NCBI GenBank assembly: GCA_035347995.1
Contig: DAOPQD010000052.1
Location: forward strand, 1-22,544
Source: JAAZNO01 sp012798275
Lineage (GTDB): Bacteria; Chloroflexota; Anaerolineae; B4-G1; SLSP01
Direction: 5' to 3'
DNA length: 22,544 nucleotides
Shown here: piece by piece, positions 1 to 8,275 of the stretch
Position numbering within the stretch: the first letter of the stretch is position 1
Layout: every line of letters starts with the position of its first letter
Made by a program: the position numbers and the translations under genes
Notes under the pieces: generated by a model
What the model was told of the DNA's origin: nothing
The model's input: only the letters and a program-made list of their open reading frames with translations
Databases searched by the model: none

Positions 1-128
1 GAGGGGGCCGGGGGAGGGGCAAAAGCTACAGCTCACAAAGGTTCATCCATCGCCGGCTAGCCACCTGGCGCCAGGCTGAACAGTTACCACACATTTTCAT
101 TTTTGGATAGTGTGCGCCAGCACATGGC
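1..128. repeat. Interspersed repeat module A, copy 1 (cut by window start)
   Basis: This stretch closely matches 16104-16233. Both begin with a G-rich run, share GGGGCAAAAGCTACAG, CACAAAGGTTCATCCATCGCC and CGCCAGGCTGAAC, and end near an ACATG about 130 bases later. The window opens inside the repeat; at the other copy the G-rich start is the right arm of an 18-bp hairpin (16073-16110). A perfect 12-bp palindrome, CCTGGCGCCAGG, lies at 64-75 and is imperfect in the other copy. No ORF is supported here. Confidence 0.8.
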
Positions 129-137
129 GTCTCCCTC

Positions 138-174
138 GAAAATAAACACGTGCCCACGTGCCCACGTTATTTTC
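138..174 (-). terminator. Inverted repeat just after the last gene of the TerY-type operon
   Basis: GAAAATAA at 138-145 pairs with TTATTTTC at 167-174, and further CGTG/CACG pairing is possible inside. It lies one base beyond the stop codon of the gene ending at 176. On the minus strand the 3' arm ends TATTTTC, which is only a weak U-tract, so terminator function is plausible but not strong. Confidence 0.35.
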
Positions 175-175
175 A

Positions 176-1000
176 TCACGCCCGCCGGAGGGCCTCCGTG
201 TACGTCGCGTGAATGCGGGCGAGCTGTTCACTCAGGCGCGTCGTCCGCTCCTGAATGTCGTCCTGTAGCCTTGCCGCATATTCGTCCAGCAGATGGGCCT
301 GCGTCTGGAGCTCACGCACCTCGGCCGTCATCGCAGCAAAACCCTCAAGCTGACGCGGCAGGCGCGCTTCCGCCAGGCGTAACTCCGCCGCGAGCAGACG
401 CAACGTGTACCAGTCCCGCCCCAGGTCTTCCATCCCCTCGGCGAGCCGCGTCAACATCTGCGGATTGCGTTCAAAACGGCGGCGCGCCGCGAGCGTCTGG
501 AGCTCCTCGTTCACCTGCTCGCGCCGCTGCTCGATGCGGAAATCCCGCCGGTAAGTGTCGAGATAACGCAACAGCTGAAAATACTGCTCCACCCAGGCAG
601 TCAGAGACGGCATGAGCGCGTCGGCGTGCGTCCGCACCGCGCCGGAAGGCAGGCTAAGCCGCCAGGCCTCCAGTTGCACCAGTGGCGTGAAAGCCGCCCG
701 CAGCTGCCCGCGCAAACCCTCATCCTTGATCAGGTCGGGATCCAGGTGCGCCTCCAGCAGCTGCTGCAGCACCCTGGCGCCCGTGGCCGGATCGGTGAGG
801 CTGGCGAAGATTATCGCCGCCAGAGCGATCGCGCCCAGGATGGGCCAGGCCCAGCCGGGCCACCAGAGGAAGGGATGCGGCAGCAACACGATCAGCAGCA
901 GCGTCCCCGCCACGATGACCGCACTTTCCCAGCGGAACACCGCATATTCCAGCGCCGCCGACCGCGTCTTTTGGTAGAGCTCCGTGTGTAGTTCGCTCAT
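176..1000 (-). CDS. Two-helix membrane protein with long coiled-coil tail
   Basis: The product has 274 residues and I recognise no named family. Two hydrophobic helices lie at about residues 25-42 and 46-67, separated by a Pro/Trp-rich turn, so both ends should face the same side, probably the cytoplasm. The remaining 200 residues are charged and helical (many Glu, Arg, Leu, Gln), and the last 100 or so look like coiled coil. It is the last gene of the minus-strand operon that starts with the TerY-like gene, 77 bases after the VWA fusion gene. No clear Shine-Dalgarno precedes the ATG at 1000, so translation may depend on upstream genes. Inference: a membrane-tethered structural or oligomerising partner of the kinase/phosphatase module. 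The reading frame is well supported; the function is unknown. Confidence 0.75.
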   Translation of the reverse strand: MSELHTELYQKTRSAALEYAVFRWESAVIVAGTLLLIVLLPHPFLWWPGWAWPILGAIALAAIIFASLTDPATGARVLQQLLEAHLDPDLIKDEGLRGQLRAAFTPLVQLEAWRLSLPSGAVRTHADALMPSLTAWVEQYFQLLRYLDTYRRDFRIEQRREQVNEELQTLAARRRFERNPQMLTRLAEGMEDLGRDWYTLRLLAAELRLAEARLPRQLEGFAAMTAEVRELQTQAHLLDEYAARLQDDIQERTTRLSEQLARIHATYTEALRRA

Positions 1001-1077
1001 GCGTTGATGGAAAGTCGCATCAAAAGTCAGGCCTTACCCTGCTCCCGGCTGTGGCCTTTCGCCCCTTGACGGCCAGC

Positions 1078-2862
1078 TCAAAAATACGTCGAGATGATCC
1101 GATACAGCTCCTGAATGTCCGTCTCATTGGCGCGGCGATACTGCCCACCGCCAATGCGCGCGATATTCTCCAGCATGGCGTCATCCACGTCCTCGCCAAA
1201 GCCGATGGTGAACACCACGATGGAGACGTCAGCATTCTGCGTGAAGCGTTGCTGCAGCGCCTTGAGGCTGAGAGAGCTGGCATTCTCCTGCCCGTCCGTC
1301 ATCACCACAATGGCGTTGATGGCCTCGCGGTCATTCTCCTTCAACAAATACAGGTAGGCCTCCCAGATCGCGTCCAGCAGCGCCGTGTTCCCCTGCGGGG
1401 TCATCGCGTTGATCATCTCGGTCATCTGGGAGCGCCCCGCCGCATCCAGATGCCGCAATTCCTCCAACCGCTTGATGCGGCTGCCAAACTCGATCAGGCC
1501 GACACGATCCCGATCGCCCTGCATCTGGGTGAGGAATGTGACCAACGCCTGCTGAGTGCTGGGTATCTTTTCGCCCTCGGCCATGCTGCCGCTGGTATCT
1601 ACCACCAGGAAGACATTGGTAGGCCGCTTGGTGAACCACCAGACGTTCTGCACGACCTCAATGACGCTGGCGGACGGCATCTGCAGCGTAGTCTGCGGCT
1701 GACGCCAATCCACGGCGTCGTTGCCGGCAAAGGGGCTGCCCGGCGCGCTCAGATCTAGGCTCAAATCGGTAGGCCGGTAGCCCGCGGCAAGCAACTGACG
1801 CTGCGCTTCGGGGCCGGTGAGGAACGCGCTGAAAGCGCCGTAGGTGTTCCGTTGATTGGCGGTGACCGGGGTTTCGCCGTTCGCGCCCAGCTCCAACAGC
1901 GCCAGGGGATGATCCGCCCACAGCGTCCCCTCGGCGGGATAGAGCGCCACCAACCGCTCCCCGCGCCCCAGCTGATTCCAGGCGATGACGACCTGCTCCT
2001 GGGCCACAAAGGCGTCGAGGAAAGTGCGTCCTTCCGCCGCCAGCCGCTGCATGATCACGGCCTCTCCCTCGCCGTAGAAGCGCACCGTCGCCTCGACGGC
2101 GCGGACGTAATCCAACGTCGCCTGCGCCTTCGCCGCTTCTTCCGTCAGGCCGCGGGTGAGGCCGGCGCCCGCATAAAATTCCGCCAACGTCGCCAGCAGA
2201 CCGCTGGCGTTGTTCGTGGCGGGATGGCTCCACTTGAAATTGGGGTCGCGGGTAGCCTTGTTCTGCACCTGTTCCCAACCCACCGGCTCGTAGGGCCATC
2301 CCAACTCACGGGCCACGCTTTCCCACGCGACAATGACGATGGGACTGATAGCATAACGCACCGGCGCCTCGATCCGCCGATTGCCGAGGGGGATGACCGA
2401 CCCGGCCTCCTCGACGGCGCCCTGCTGAGCCGCCCAGCGCCGTTCCAGTTGATTGAGCCACAAGCTGCTATCCGGCGCGAGCGCCTGAAACGGCGGCGCC
2501 TGCAAGCTCTGCGCCACCATCTTTTCCGGCTCCAGCGCCACGGTCTGCACAACCATCGTCTGGCCATCCGACGTCTGGAGCTGCTGAGCGTTGAATTGCG
2601 TCACCAGCATCTCAAAGGTAGGCGCCATCGCCGGCGCGACGGCGATGGTCAGCGTGGCGCTGGAGGGCTTCGCCGCCGTCGTGGGACCCCCGGCGGTCCC
2701 CGGCGAGCCGTTGCGGTCGAGGCCGCGCCACACCACCAGGGCGAGAACGCCGCACGCGCACAGCAACATCAGCGCGCCGAGGATCAAACGCCACGGCAGC
2801 TGCGGTTGTGACTTGCGCGGCGCGGCAGGCAAATCCAGTGGGGATCGGGATGGCGTGTTCAT
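1078..2862 (-). CDS. Membrane-anchored solute-binding domain fused to VWA domain
   Basis: The 594-residue product has an N-terminal signal anchor (about 24-47). A periplasmic-binding-protein-like region follows (about 68-400; a stretch reading KWSHPATNNASG is typical of SBP_bac_11-like proteins). A C-terminal VWA domain covers about 416-594. The MIDAS metal site is complete: DTSGS at 422-426, Thr493 and Asp523 (in MTDG). VWA domains bind a metal ion and mediate protein-protein contacts; the binding-protein fold usually captures small ligands. The anchor should place both domains outside the membrane (inference). The start codon lies one base beyond the stop of the preceding binding-protein gene, so the two are probably translationally coupled. 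No ABC permease or ATPase is present, so a sensory or adhesive role is more likely than transport. The ligand is unknown. Confidence 0.88.
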   Translation of the reverse strand: MNTPSRSPLDLPAAPRKSQPQLPWRLILGALMLLCACGVLALVVWRGLDRNGSPGTAGGPTTAAKPSSATLTIAVAPAMAPTFEMLVTQFNAQQLQTSDGQTMVVQTVALEPEKMVAQSLQAPPFQALAPDSSLWLNQLERRWAAQQGAVEEAGSVIPLGNRRIEAPVRYAISPIVIVAWESVARELGWPYEPVGWEQVQNKATRDPNFKWSHPATNNASGLLATLAEFYAGAGLTRGLTEEAAKAQATLDYVRAVEATVRFYGEGEAVIMQRLAAEGRTFLDAFVAQEQVVIAWNQLGRGERLVALYPAEGTLWADHPLALLELGANGETPVTANQRNTYGAFSAFLTGPEAQRQLLAAGYRPTDLSLDLSAPGSPFAGNDAVDWRQPQTTLQMPSASVIEVVQNVWWFTKRPTNVFLVVDTSGSMAEGEKIPSTQQALVTFLTQMQGDRDRVGLIEFGSRIKRLEELRHLDAAGRSQMTEMINAMTPQGNTALLDAIWEAYLYLLKENDREAINAIVVMTDGQENASSLSLKALQQRFTQNADVSIVVFTIGFGEDVDDAMLENIARIGGGQYRRANETDIQELYRIISTYF

Positions 2863-2863
2863 G

Positions 2864-4138
2864 TCAATCCGCCACGTTCAACTCGAACCAGCGCAAGAGG
2901 GCGAGAAGCACTTCGCGATCGGGGTTGCGCATGGCGTCAGCGCGGGGCACGACCGACTCGACGCCGCGAGCCTGCCATTTGACGAACAGACTGTCCGCTG
3001 TGGCATCCAGCGGCACGCTGGGATTGGCGGGACGCAGGCCGTAGCTCAGCGCCGCCTGCTGTTGCGCGTCGCTGAGCAAGTAACGCTGAAAGGCGAGCGC
3101 CGCGTTCTTTTCCAACGCTGTCGTCTCCTGCCCCACCCAGATCGAGTAGGGGAAATCGAACCAGGTGACGTAGCGCGGATAGTACAGGTTCAGCGGGTCT
3201 TCCCAGCGGGTGAGGATGCCCTGCATGTTCTGCAGCAGGTCGCTCTCCAGCAGCTGGCCCCCATCGCCCACGCTGTAGCCGAAAAGCGCGAAGTCTTCGG
3301 CGGTGTAGGCGCTCGCGCTGCTGAAATCGGTCACCGACCCCATCAGCTCCTTCAGCCAGCGCTGGAACTGCGGGTTGGTGACGTCCTCAACGGTGATGTC
3401 CGTGCGCCCGAAATACTCGCCTGCCGCCGCGATCATCGCGTGCAAGCCACCGACATTCTTGTTGGGATTGGGCACCACAAGTTTGAAGTAGCCCCACGCC
3501 GGATCGCCGCCGAGCTCTGGCCACCCGCCGGGGGCGACGGCGGCGTCATGGATGGTCTGCCAGCTGATCTCCCCGAAGTGGCTCTGGAGTACCTGCGCGC
3601 GGGTCTCGTAAATGCCCCAGGTAAACAAACTGGTGGCGATGGGACGCGCGCGATACTCGCCGTCGGTGAGGAAGACATCCTGCCCCAGGCGCCCCTTGTA
3701 GGCGGCGTTGGCGAGCTCCACCAGATAGCGGCTCTCCGGAATCCATACCGTGGGGAAGTCGCTGAGCGCGGTCAGGTCGGCGGGAGCGAGGTCCTCGCGG
3801 CGCACGCCGGCCTCCAGAGCGCCAAACTCGTTGCGATCCCAGCGCCCCAGGGCGGTGAGGCCATCCATGGCGATCACCTCAACGCGAACGGGAATGCCGT
3901 CTTGCGTGGGTTGTGTGGCGTTATAGGCTTCGGTGGCGCTGCGCACCCACGGCTCCACCGGCAGCGACGTGAGCACGCGCACCGTCAGCGAGGCCGGACG
4001 GTCCACCATGATGGGCGCCGGCTCGCTCGCCCCCGCGCCGGTTTCCGGCGCGTTCAGCGCGCGGACGGCCAACGCCACCCCCACAATCACCAGGGCGGCG
4101 ACAATGATGCCTGCAAAAATCCAACGTGTACGGTTCAT
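2864..4138 (-). CDS. Anchored extracellular solute-binding-type protein
   Basis: The 424-residue product starts with a short basic segment and one strongly hydrophobic helix (about 7-27) without a convincing lipobox, so it is probably an uncleaved anchor or signal peptide. The rest resembles the binding-protein half of the next gene's product: a beta-strand start (LTVRVLTSLP), a central KLVVPNPNKNVGG segment and a C-terminal helix-rich lobe. It lacks the VWA domain. The next gene begins one base after its stop. A 174-base gap separates it from the kinase gene upstream, without a convincing promoter, so it most likely belongs to the same operon. The Shine-Dalgarno is weak (GAGATAG). No transporter partner is in the window. 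I infer a ligand-sensing subunit paired with the VWA fusion; a dedicated transporter elsewhere is not excluded. Confidence 0.82.
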   Translation of the reverse strand: MNRTRWIFAGIIVAALVIVGVALAVRALNAPETGAGASEPAPIMVDRPASLTVRVLTSLPVEPWVRSATEAYNATQPTQDGIPVRVEVIAMDGLTALGRWDRNEFGALEAGVRREDLAPADLTALSDFPTVWIPESRYLVELANAAYKGRLGQDVFLTDGEYRARPIATSLFTWGIYETRAQVLQSHFGEISWQTIHDAAVAPGGWPELGGDPAWGYFKLVVPNPNKNVGGLHAMIAAAGEYFGRTDITVEDVTNPQFQRWLKELMGSVTDFSSASAYTAEDFALFGYSVGDGGQLLESDLLQNMQGILTRWEDPLNLYYPRYVTWFDFPYSIWVGQETTALEKNAALAFQRYLLSDAQQQAALSYGLRPANPSVPLDATADSLFVKWQARGVESVVPRADAMRNPDREVLLALLRWFELNVAD

Positions 4139-4312
4139 AGTTCTATCTCATTTTCGGTGAAGATGGATACCCTGCTGAAAAACACCCTCGCGCGCCACGA
4201 CGGCGCCCACACAGTTTTCAACGCCCCGGCACCGGGGACACGAAGAGCCGTTAAAACCCGGCGTCCCTGGCGGCCTCTCTAAGGCTAGATTTGTTTCTTT
4301 ACCCGTAGTCTA

Positions 4313-5629
4313 TCAGCCGCGGATTTCGCCTTCTTTCGCGCCGAAGTTGATACGGATTCCCGCCTGCAAGGTCACACTGCGGCCCGGCTCCACGTCCTGC
4401 GTGCTCGCATCCTGGCGCGTGATGACCCACTTCTCCGCCGAGAGGTTCTTGAGACCCCAAATGTTGGGGTTCTGGGGATTCCGGACGATCGCGGCGATGG
4501 GCGCGCTGAAATCATAGAGCCGGCTGTCATCCACGTGATGCGGGAAGAGCTGCGTATCATGATTGAGCATGATCAGCTGCTTGCCGATGCGGATGCGCGG
4601 CGGCAAGAGCAGCTCGCTGCCGCAATTCCAACACGGCAACAACTTTCCCGCCGTCCGAAGCGCGTCCCCATCGTAAAAATTCTCCGCGCCGCACTGAGCG
4701 CAATAAAAGATAGCGTCTTGCAGTTGGGTCATGGCCCCGCGCCACTCGCTCTCGCGCACGCGCGCCTGCGGGTCTTTCAACCCGACCGTGAAGGCCCGGG
4801 TGAACAGCTCGCGCAAGAATTGGGGATAAATCGGCCAGAAAGCCAGCGCATTGTCATGGTAACCGGGCAGGGGACGGTTGGAGTCGTCGTTGGGATCGAA
4901 GATGAAGAGCGGATCAGTGCCGTAGAGCTGGTTCATCGCGGGCAGGTCCAGGCACTTAATCGTCGTCTCGCGCTTCCCCTCCAACGGATGATGCACCATG
5001 AGCATGTAAAAGAGCAGCACTGCCAGCGAGTACAGGTCTGTCTGGGTGCTGGGCAGGGCCTCGCCGCGCACCACTTCGGGCGCCATGAAGCGCGGCGTCC
5101 CCAACACCCCCACCTGCTGGCGTTTGTCTACGGCGACGTTGTCATTGTCGCAGATGAGAGCGTCGCCGGTATCGGGATCGAAAAAGACGTTGCCGAACGA
5201 GATGTCACGATAGCACAGCCCTTTGGCATGGAGCTGCAGGTAGCTATCTGCCAGAATGAAGCCGGCTTTGGCCAGCGCGCGGAACGTCGGCTCGATGCGG
5301 CGCTTCATCAAATCCACAATGCCCTTGAAGCGCGGGTCCCGCAACGACATGTAATACCCAAAGCCGGGCACATTCTCGGCGAGGGTGAGATCCAGAGGCC
5401 ACAGGAATTTGTCGTTGGGAGGCCCCATCTTCACCAACGTTTCCAGAGCCGCGCGCTGTTGCGGCGTCGCTTGACTGGGGAAATACCACTTGAGCGCCAC
5501 TTTTTTGCCGCCCAAATCGGCCTTGTAAACTTCCCCCTGCCCGCCGCCGCCCAAAAAGAGCTCCACCTTGCAGGGCAATTGCGATGTCTCCGTCAGCACC
5601 ACATCCCCAGGCTTGAAGATTTCACCCAT
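4313..5629 (-). CDS. Ser/Thr protein kinase with zinc ribbon, TerY-P triad type
   Basis: The 438-residue protein has a Hanks-type kinase domain (about 20-300): glycine loop GGGGQGEVYK at 27-36, ATP-anchoring Lys47, catalytic loop YRDISFGN with Asp142 and Asn147, metal-binding Asp161, and APE at 183-185. HRD is YRD and DFG is DND, which are modest departures, and all catalytic residues are kept. A four-cysteine zinc ribbon follows (CAQC at 310-313, CWNC at 333-336). The last 95 residues are beta-rich, ending in a PGRSVTLQAGIRINFG segment that could be an FHA-like or related sandwich (inference). It is soluble and has no transmembrane segment, unlike PASTA kinases. Together with the PP2C and VWA genes upstream it forms the kinase arm of a TerY-P triad. 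The ATG at 5629 has AGGAG nine bases upstream. A 72-base gap follows the WD40 gene. Confidence 0.92.
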   Translation of the reverse strand: MGEIFKPGDVVLTETSQLPCKVELFLGGGGQGEVYKADLGGKKVALKWYFPSQATPQQRAALETLVKMGPPNDKFLWPLDLTLAENVPGFGYYMSLRDPRFKGIVDLMKRRIEPTFRALAKAGFILADSYLQLHAKGLCYRDISFGNVFFDPDTGDALICDNDNVAVDKRQQVGVLGTPRFMAPEVVRGEALPSTQTDLYSLAVLLFYMLMVHHPLEGKRETTIKCLDLPAMNQLYGTDPLFIFDPNDDSNRPLPGYHDNALAFWPIYPQFLRELFTRAFTVGLKDPQARVRESEWRGAMTQLQDAIFYCAQCGAENFYDGDALRTAGKLLPCWNCGSELLLPPRIRIGKQLIMLNHDTQLFPHHVDDSRLYDFSAPIAAIVRNPQNPNIWGLKNLSAEKWVITRQDASTQDVEPGRSVTLQAGIRINFGAKEGEIRG

Positions 5630-5701
5630 GCTCTTCCACTCCTGACATCATGAATGAGCGGCCCCGGCAAAAGTAAGGGGGCCAGCAACCAGCAACCAGT
5701 C

Positions 5702-6946
5702 CTACCTCATTTTCCACAGCAAGATTTTGCCCTCGGCATCGCCGGAGGCCAACGCCATGCCGTCCGCGCTGCAAGCGACGCTCAACACCATGCCATTGTG
5801 CTGTCCCAACTTGCGCAGCAGCTGTCCTTGCGCCACGTCCCACACGCGCAACAGCGCGTCCCAGCTGCCCGAGATCAACACTCGCGCGTCCGGGCTGAGC
5901 GCCACCGCGAAAATCAACCCCATGAGGCCGTCCTTCTCGGTCAACACGCGCGGTTGCTGCTGCCGTTGCGGCTCCCACAGCAACACCTTCTCATCCCAGC
6001 CCCCCGAAGCTACCAGCACGTTATCGGGCCCGAAGGCCACGGAAGTGACCTGGGAAGTGTGTCCCATGAGCTTGTGCAATTCCTGCCCGCCGACCGCATC
6101 CCACACTTTGACGCTGCGGTCCCAGCCGCCCGCCGAGGCCAGACGCTGCCCGTTGGGGCTGAGCGCCAGCCCCTGGACGCCGTCGGGATGCGCCGACACG
6201 CGCAAGCGCTCGGTGTGGCTTTCCACGTCCCACCAGCGCAACGTGCCATCGCGGCTGGCGGAGATGAGCGTCTTGCCATCCGGCGTGAACGTCACCCCCG
6301 TCACCTCGCCGCTGTGCCCGCGCAACCGGCGCAGCCGGCCCTCGGTTTCCGGCTGCCAGAGCGCGATCTCGGCGTCCGCGCCGCCGAGCGCCACGAGGCT
6401 CCCATCGGGGCTGAAAGCCACACTGCTCAACACCCCCAGGTCCTCGCTGCAGCGGAACAGCGCCTGTCCATCCGGGACGTTCCAGATCACGGCGAGGCCA
6501 TCCATCCCGGCGGAGGCCAACCGCTGGCCATTCGGGCTGAACGCCAGCGCGGTCACCTCGGCCTGATGCCCGGCCAACGTGGCCTGCAATTTGATGCTCA
6601 CAGCCAGCGCGGAAGCGTCCATGGCATTGGCCCCGCCGGCCAGCACTCCCAGCGCCAGTGCCCACGACTCCACCGCCCAGCGCGCCGCCTCGTCAGTCAA
6701 GGCCAGCGCTGATTGAAGCTTCGCCGTCACCTGCGCGAGCAACACCCCCGTCGGCACCTGTCCCTGCAGCGCCAGCAAGTCATTGGCCACCCCCTGCTCC
6801 AGGGCACTCACCAATACAAAGATCTCCCGCTTGTGCTCTGGGGCCAGATCGCGCAACAGGGCGTCGCAGCGGCGGGGATTCTCATACGCACTGCGACCCT
6901 CCTGCGCGACCAGCTGCACCAACGCCTGGCGAGCGGCGTCGTTCAT
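5702..6946 (-). CDS. WD40 seven-bladed propeller with N-terminal adaptor-like domain
   Basis: The 414-residue product has two parts. Residues 1-105 are helical and end in DEAARWAVESWALALGV; nearly the same ending occurs in the LRR protein encoded just upstream. Residues from about 125 to the end contain seven WD-type repeats, whose blade ends read VIWN, ALWQ, RWWD, KVWD, LLWE, RVWD and LLWK, enough for a closed propeller. Recurrent FSPDG/LSPNG turns support this. WD40 propellers are protein-binding platforms. No signal peptide or membrane helix is seen, so it should act in the cytoplasm with the kinase and phosphatase. The ATG at 6946 lies 3 bases past the LRR stop, with GGGAGGGG eight bases upstream. 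I infer an adaptor or substrate-recruiting scaffold. Confidence 0.92.
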   Translation of the reverse strand: MNDAARQALVQLVAQEGRSAYENPRRCDALLRDLAPEHKREIFVLVSALEQGVANDLLALQGQVPTGVLLAQVTAKLQSALALTDEAARWAVESWALALGVLAGGANAMDASALAVSIKLQATLAGHQAEVTALAFSPNGQRLASAGMDGLAVIWNVPDGQALFRCSEDLGVLSSVAFSPDGSLVALGGADAEIALWQPETEGRLRRLRGHSGEVTGVTFTPDGKTLISASRDGTLRWWDVESHTERLRVSAHPDGVQGLALSPNGQRLASAGGWDRSVKVWDAVGGQELHKLMGHTSQVTSVAFGPDNVLVASGGWDEKVLLWEPQRQQQPRVLTEKDGLMGLIFAVALSPDARVLISGSWDALLRVWDVAQGQLLRKLGQHNGMVLSVACSADGMALASGDAEGKILLWKMR

Positions 6947-6949
6947 AGA

Positions 6950-8275
6950 TCAGGCCCCTCCCAAAATCACCGGCGGCTCCCCGGAGAAAACGCGAATGCC
7001 GCGCCTCCGCAGCTCGTCAAGCTTGTCGCCGGTCAATCGAGTGCAACCCGACACATTCAGCTCCCGCAGATTTGGCAAAGCCTTGAGGTGCTCCAGGGCC
7101 TCGTCCCCCATCGCGGTCCAGCCCAGATGCAGGACTTCCAGCGCCTCCAGGTTCAGAAGGTGCACCACCGTCTCGGAGGTCACGCGCTTACAACCTTCGA
7201 GGGAGAGCCGGCGCAACACGCGGTTGTGGTGAAAATGCAAAAATCCCACGCCGCTGATCCGCGTCTCACTCAGATCGAGCGCTTCGAGGCGCGGAATGGC
7301 TGCCAGCGGCGCCAGGGTCTCCTCTTGCAACAGCCTGCACCGTTCCAGGCGCAAAACGCGCAGGTCCGTCAACGCCCGCAGATGCCACAGCCCCTGCGCC
7401 GTGATGCCGTTGCACTCGCTGAGATCCAGATACTGCAGGTCGCGCAGCCAGCCGACAGCCTCCAATCCCTTGTCCGAGAGATTTTTACACGCCTGCAGGC
7501 TCAGCCAGGTGAGAGGCTGAGCCTGTAAGGGACTGAGGCCCTCCCCCGTAATGTCCGTCCGCTCCAGATTCAATTCCGTCAACCCCGTGAAAAGAGTGAG
7601 GCAATCCAGGTAAGGATCGAAGAGCGGCCTGTCGCTCAGGTCGAGATAGCGAATGCGCTCCGGCATCCGGAAGCTGCTGGCCCACAGCCCGATTTGAGTG
7701 TAGTCGAGGCCCGTCGGGCGGACGCCGACGTCCTCGCCGGGGGACAGCATGAAGGGTGGGGGCGTCTCACCTTTCACGGCCCACTCCTCGTGCGCGCCGC
7801 CCCGAGGCCGCGTCAACACCGTCATCCTCCAGGTAGAAAACAACAGCGGCGCTCCGGTCACCGGTGGCGTGATGAGAGAGAGCGCCGCTCCTGCCGGGGT
7901 CGAATCGGGCGCCGACAGCGGCGTGATGGGAGAAATCGCCGCTCCTGCCACGCCCAACGCTTCCGCCCAGGCTTCCACCGCCCAGCGCGCGGCATCCTCG
8001 CGCAGGGCGTAGTGTTCCATGAGCTGCGCGGTCAGCCGCTCCAGGTGTTCAGCGATGGGGACGCCGGCAGGCCAGGCCTCAATATCGGCGGGGATCTGAT
8101 CGCGCACGGCAGTCGTCAGCACGTTGATCTCCGTGAGACAGCCGTCACCGCAAAGTTTTTCCAGCTGCCGCCGACACGTGCCCCCATGCAGCGCCGGATC
8201 GTGGCCTTTCGCGGCCTTGATGGCCTGCCGTTGTTGCACTAGCTCGCGCAATTTTTGACGGGGCAGCTCGTTCAT
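6950..8275 (-). CDS. Leucine-rich-repeat protein with the same N-terminal domain
   Basis: The 441-residue product begins with a domain of about 110 residues ending EDAARWAVEAWAEALGV, matching the domain of the WD40 protein. A Pro/Ser/Thr-rich linker (about 115-190) contains two similar SPITP/SLITP pieces. About nine LRRs follow (about 205-430) of 23-26 residues, many of the cysteine-containing type (LxLxxCxxIT, as in YLDLSECNGIT and RLSLEGCKRVT). No secretion signal is visible, so it is probably cytoplasmic. Its ATG overlaps the PP2C stop codon (ATGA), which means tight translational coupling. GGAGA lies four bases upstream of the start. The LRR face is a likely protein-binding surface; the partner is unknown. 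Confidence 0.92.
   Translation of the reverse strand: MNELPRQKLRELVQQRQAIKAAKGHDPALHGGTCRRQLEKLCGDGCLTEINVLTTAVRDQIPADIEAWPAGVPIAEHLERLTAQLMEHYALREDAARWAVEAWAEALGVAGAAISPITPLSAPDSTPAGAALSLITPPVTGAPLLFSTWRMTVLTRPRGGAHEEWAVKGETPPPFMLSPGEDVGVRPTGLDYTQIGLWASSFRMPERIRYLDLSDRPLFDPYLDCLTLFTGLTELNLERTDITGEGLSPLQAQPLTWLSLQACKNLSDKGLEAVGWLRDLQYLDLSECNGITAQGLWHLRALTDLRVLRLERCRLLQEETLAPLAAIPRLEALDLSETRISGVGFLHFHHNRVLRRLSLEGCKRVTSETVVHLLNLEALEVLHLGWTAMGDEALEHLKALPNLRELNVSGCTRLTGDKLDELRRRGIRVFSGEPPVILGGA

Noticed and set aside
2864..4138. ABC transporter operon
   Set aside because: No permease or ATPase gene accompanies the binding-type proteins, and one of them carries a VWA domain.
2591..4282. Plus-strand open frame of 563 codons opposite the solute-binding genes
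   Set aside because: It runs across two well-supported minus-strand genes and their junction, with shadow-type composition and no family similarity.
4139..4312. Second promoter before the solute-binding genes
   Set aside because: The 174-base gap has a CCCCGG/CCGGGG hairpin but no -35/-10 pair of reasonable quality on the minus strand.
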